Source: JBMYYE01 sp049609065
GTDB taxonomy: Bacteria > Pseudomonadota > Alphaproteobacteria > Rhodobacterales > Rhodobacteraceae
Direction: 5' to 3'
Length of the DNA: 15,783 nucleotides
Assembly (NCBI GenBank): GCA_049609065.1
Contig: JBMYYE010000056.1
Coordinates: 1 to 15,783, forward strand
Part shown: in pieces, positions 14,187 through 15,783 of the stretch
Numbering within the stretch: the first letter of the stretch is position 1
How the letters are laid out: every line of letters starts with the position of its first letter
Translations under genes and position numbers: made by a program
The notes under the pieces: generated by a model
The model's input: only the letters and a program-made list of their open reading frames with translations
The model's database searches: none
Told to the model about the DNA's origin: nothing

Positions 14187-14618
14187 CTAAATCATGCGAT
14201 CAAATTTTGTCGAGAGATGGATGAGGCTTTCAGAGCTGCGCACGCCTGTTAGCGCCCCGATCCGATCCAAGGTTTCATCCATTTCACGTGTGTTTTCAGT
14301 CAAGAGCCGCAACACGAGGTCAAAACGTCCAGAGGATGTATGCGCCGCAACAACTTCGGGCATTTTTTGCAAGGTGCTGACGACTTTGGGGCCTGTGCGT
14401 GGATCGAGTTGCAACAAAACGGTGGCTTGGATGCGATTTTCGCGAAAATTGGCATTGGTTTTAACGGTGTAGCCTTCGATGATGCCATTGCGTTCAAGGC
14501 GCTCAATGCGCGCTTGCACCGTTGTGCGCGCCAAACCCATGTCATGGGCAATGGTTGTGACAGAGGCCCGCGCGTTGCGCGACAAAAGCGCCATAAGTTT
14601 CTTGTCGATCGTATCCAT
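14187..14618 (-). CDS. Lrp/AsnC-family transcriptional regulator
   Basis: The 143-residue protein has the two standard parts. The N-terminal winged helix-turn-helix contains TIAHDMGLARTTVQARIERLERNGIIEGY. The C-terminal RAM ligand-sensing domain contains TVLLQLDPRTGPKVVSTL and TSSGRFDLVLRLLTENTREMDETLDRIG. Such proteins sense amino acids and often regulate their own gene or a neighbour. GGGA lies seven bases before ATG. Neighbours metF, a thioesterase and valS do not reveal the ligand; an amino acid is the default guess. Repeated TTTGCCG elements lie just upstream of the start. Confidence 0.94.
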   Translation of the reverse strand: MDTIDKKLMALLSRNARASVTTIAHDMGLARTTVQARIERLERNGIIEGYTVKTNANFRENRIQATVLLQLDPRTGPKVVSTLQKMPEVVAAHTSSGRFDLVLRLLTENTREMDETLDRIGALTGVRSSESLIHLSTKFDRMI

Positions 14619-14639
14619 TTAGAAATCCCGCTCATTCAT

Positions 14640-14666
14640 TTTGCCGAATCTATAGGCAATTTGCCG
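14640..14666 (-). promoter_or_regulatory. Repeated TTTGCCG elements around likely lrp promoter
   Basis: TTTGCCG occurs at 14640-14646 and 14660-14666, start to start 20 bases, about two helix turns. A perfect dyad GGCAA-T-TTGCC occupies 14655-14665. On the minus strand a -10-like TATAGA (14654-14649) sits between the copies, about 30 bases before the lrp start. This fits autoregulation by the Lrp protein; no strong -35 box is seen. Confidence 0.45.
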
Positions 14667-14693
14667 GAATGAAAACCATAACATTTGGAAATC

Positions 14694-15188
14694 TTATCGT
14701 TTTGATGGATCCATGATGATACAGGTCGTGGATCCCGTGGCATAAAGCTTTCCATCCTCAACACCGCGGATTTCCCCAATGGCAGTGCCAGTTGATCGCC
14801 CTGCATGTTGCAGGGTTCCGGTTGCCATCACCGCTAGCCCAAGCGGAATTGAACGGTTGATATTTATCTTATATTCTAATGTGGTATAGATGCTGCCTTT
14901 GGGAACGATTGTCATCACGGCGCAGGCCATGCAGCTGTCCAAAATCGTGCCGTACCACCCACCGTGAACCGTGCCCATTGGGTTGGTTTGGTTAAATTCA
15001 GGGGTGCCTTTGAATGTGACTTTGCCTGCTTCGACACTGCTCAATACGAAATTGAGCGTTTCGGCAATCGGCGGTCTTGGGAGTTCCCCGTCACGCATTT
15101 TTTCCATGAACTCCAACCCTGACATTGTCATAAGTTGAGATGCTGGGAGAAGATCATCGATGGATGTGGCTATGTTTAGATTTGGCAT
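14694..15188 (-). CDS. PaaI-type hotdog-fold acyl-CoA thioesterase
   Basis: The 164-residue protein is a single hotdog-fold domain of the PaaI/YbgC superfamily that hydrolyses acyl-CoA thioesters. The active-site block NPMGTVHGGWYGTILDSCMACAV contains HGG (75-77) and the catalytic Asp84. Later TTLEYKININRSIP and GTLQHAGRSTGTAIGEI are the usual strands. It is about 20-30 residues longer than minimal PaaI owing to the N-terminal helix (SGLEFMEKMRDGELPRPPI), which is common in this subgroup. AAGGAG lies six bases before ATG but within a hairpin. The substrate is unknown. It follows metF by 70 bases on the same strand. Confidence 0.93.
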   Translation of the reverse strand: MPNLNIATSIDDLLPASQLMTMSGLEFMEKMRDGELPRPPIAETLNFVLSSVEAGKVTFKGTPEFNQTNPMGTVHGGWYGTILDSCMACAVMTIVPKGSIYTTLEYKININRSIPLGLAVMATGTLQHAGRSTGTAIGEIRGVEDGKLYATGSTTCIIMDPSKR

Positions 15189-15190
15189 AG

Positions 15191-15217
15191 GGCGCTCCTT
15201 TTAGATAAAGAAGCGCC
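15191..15217 (-). promoter_or_regulatory. Hairpin burying the thioesterase ribosome binding site
   Basis: In the minus transcript GGCGCUUCUUU pairs with AAAGGAGCGCC over 11 positions (one G-U) around a five-base loop. The entire AAGGAG ribosome site is in the 3' arm, and the stem ends two bases before AUG. This predicts reduced or controlled translation. Confidence 0.5.
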
Positions 15218-15258
15218 GTTTTCACACGGAGGCAAGACCAGATATGATTTTAATCGCA

Positions 15259-15783
15259 TTACGCGACGTTTTCGAGGCTCGTTTGCGGATAGACACCCAA
15301 CGCATGACAAATATCGCGTGTCAGTGTTGGGCGATTGAGTGTGTAAAAATGTAGATCCTCAACACCGCCGTCAATCAAATCTGAGCAAAGCTCAGTGCCA
15401 AGAGCAATCGAAAGCAAATCTGCACGCCCTTCGCCATCACGGTCAGCCTTACTATACGCATCTTCGAGCCATGCGGGAACCGCAGTCCCACACCGGTTGG
15501 CAAAGGATTTCACCCCTTTCCAATTGTCAATTGGAAGGATGCCAGGGATAATTTTTTCGGCAATGCCTGCTTTTTCACAAAGATCGCGAAACCTGAAAAA
15601 TGTATCGGCTTCAAAGAAAAATTGTGTAATTGCGCTATCTGCGCCTGCGTCAAATTTGCGTTTGAGGTAATCGATATCAGCCTGCGGATTTTGCGCATCC
15701 GGGTGCTTTTCGGGATAGGCGCCAACCCGAACGGTGAAATCACCGTGGGTTTTGATGGCTTCGATCAACTCACAAGAATTTTG
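15259..15783 (-). CDS. metF: 5,10-methylenetetrahydrofolate reductase, C-terminal part
   Basis: The 174 visible codons are open to the window edge; the family is about 290-300 residues, so roughly the first 40 percent is missing. MetF reduces methylene-THF to methyl-THF with FAD for methionine synthesis. Seen here are FTVRVGAYPEKHPDA, LKRKFDAGADSAITQFFFEADTFFRFRD (the substrate-binding Gln and Phe strand), IIPGILPI and the C-terminal GGVEDLHFYTLNRP, all hallmark segments. It leads the metF-thioesterase-lrp-valS series on this strand. Any leader riboswitch would lie outside the window. Confidence 0.95.
   Translation of the reverse strand, partial: QNSCELIEAIKTHGDFTVRVGAYPEKHPDAQNPQADIDYLKRKFDAGADSAITQFFFEADTFFRFRDLCEKAGIAEKIIPGILPIDNWKGVKSFANRCGTAVPAWLEDAYSKADRDGEGRADLLSIALGTELCSDLIDGGVEDLHFYTLNRPTLTRDICHALGVYPQTSLENVA

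Noticed and set aside
1..15783. Mobile element, prophage, CRISPR array or defence island
   Set aside because: No transposase, integrase, terminal inverted repeats, regularly spaced repeats or defence-type domains were seen on either strand.

Overview
The window looks like ordinary chromosome of a marine alphaproteobacterium, most likely Rhodobacterales (Roseobacter group). The grounds are recognisable family types and gene orders: a pcm-like methyltransferase followed by tolC and a PopZ-like gene, a very conserved small DUF6280-like protein, a TIGR04283 glycosyltransferase, an MsbA-type exporter, and a metF-paaI-lrp-valS run. By eye the G+C is near the middle of the range. This is low for the order and fits several pelagic roseobacters. 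I see no insertion sequence, phage module, CRISPR array or rRNA.

Layout. Positions 1-54 hold the 5' part of a tRNA-Cys(GCA) on the minus strand, cut by the window edge. Positions 351-3436 carry pcm-like, tolC and a PopZ-like polar-scaffold candidate, all on plus, ending at a terminator shared with a small minus-strand gene (3497-3808). A regulatory gap with a near-perfect dyad precedes efp (4015-4578), which converges through a second shared terminator on ygfZ. A glycosyltransferase (plus) overlaps the end of an MsbA-like ABC exporter (minus). A class V glyoxylate-type aminotransferase (plus) overlaps the end of a HisC-like aminotransferase (minus). Ferritin and a 54-residue Tat-signal peptide follow on plus. 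The small gene and valS share a 14-bp perfect terminator stem. The right end is a minus-strand series metF (partial), paaI-type thioesterase, Lrp regulator and valS.

How it fits together. Most genes are housekeeping or core accessory: translation (efp, valS, tRNA-Cys), Fe-S and folate (ygfZ, metF), envelope export (tolC, msbA-like), iron storage (ferritin) and amino acid/glyoxylate metabolism (two PLP aminotransferases). No multi-gene defence or secondary-metabolite system is visible.

The items most worth a second look are smaller. They are the unlisted 54-residue Tat peptide at 11014-11178; the divergent PopZ candidate sitting in the pcm-tolC context; a hairpin that would bury the ribosome binding site of the thioesterase gene; repeated TTTGCCG elements around the lrp start; and several dyads in the divergent promoter regions.
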